From Nitrospirota bacterium (GTDB taxonomy: Bacteria; Nitrospirota; Nitrospiria; SBBL01; Manganitrophaceae), in contig JAHFEM010000034.1 of assembly GCA_023248505.1 (NCBI GenBank), positions 468 to 6,744 on the forward strand: DNA of 6,277 bases, written 5' to 3'. The stretch's first letter is position 1, and the number at the start of each line of letters is the position of its first letter. Both the position numbers and the translations under genes were made by a program. Of this stretch, positions 6,223-6,277 are shown in pieces. The notes below the pieces were generated by a model. The model saw only the letters and a program-made list of their open reading frames with translations. It ran no database searches and was not told where the DNA came from.

Positions 6223-6277
6223 ACGCGACCTCCTCCGCTGGAGTTTCCGCGGGATTACCCGAGTGCAGTTGGCGCGT

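Noticed and set aside
6190..6277. A second GEMM-like aptamer upstream of the DUF2341 gene
   Set aside because: The stretch has small hairpins and a gcgtttagcc word, but lacks GCAAAGCC, a GAAA-capped P2 and a tetraloop receptor in the right order.

Overview
The window carries one minus-strand locus for cell-surface or secreted proteins. From the right-hand end the order is: a 517-residue DUF2341/jelly-roll/DUF11-like protein (6077 to 4524), a 576-base non-coding stretch, a 214-residue secreted DUF11-like protein (3776 to 3132), a 201-residue paralogue (2975 to 2370), and a large multidomain protein (2364 to the left edge). The large protein reads through invasin-like, DUF11, SdrD_B and FlgD-like modules and runs off the window as an OmpA-type peptidoglycan-binding domain begins. 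Plus-strand open frames are antisense shadows. No tRNA, rRNA, CRISPR array, insertion sequence or metabolic gene was seen.

The OmpA-type start and the Sec signal peptides imply a diderm bacterium. Moderately high GC and this domain mix, together with c-di-GMP-type and sigma-54-type signals, recall Nitrospirota or Geobacter-like (Desulfobacterota) genomes. That assignment is inference only; there is no phylogenetic marker in the window.

The most interesting part is the stretch between 3948 and 4523. Read on the minus strand it contains, in order, an imperfect inverted repeat, a sigma-54-like -24/-12 element, an RNA resembling the c-di-GMP-I (GEMM) aptamer, a strong intrinsic terminator, and then the short secreted-protein genes. 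The aptamer call rests on a GAAA-capped P2 hairpin, the GCAAAGCC signature, a CCTAAA...AAGG tetraloop receptor and a closing P1 helix. This looks like a transcriptional riboswitch controlling a surface-protein operon. A second sigma-54-like element lies upstream of the first gene.

Three of the four proteins share one homologous C-terminal module of about 150-165 residues that ends within a residue or two of the stop codon. It occurs twice as a stand-alone secreted protein and once fused to a DUF2341/jelly-roll front half. The inferred picture is a co-regulated set of small exported beta-rich subunits plus a large peptidoglycan-anchored OmpA protein, perhaps an adhesive or matrix structure switched by a cyclic dinucleotide.
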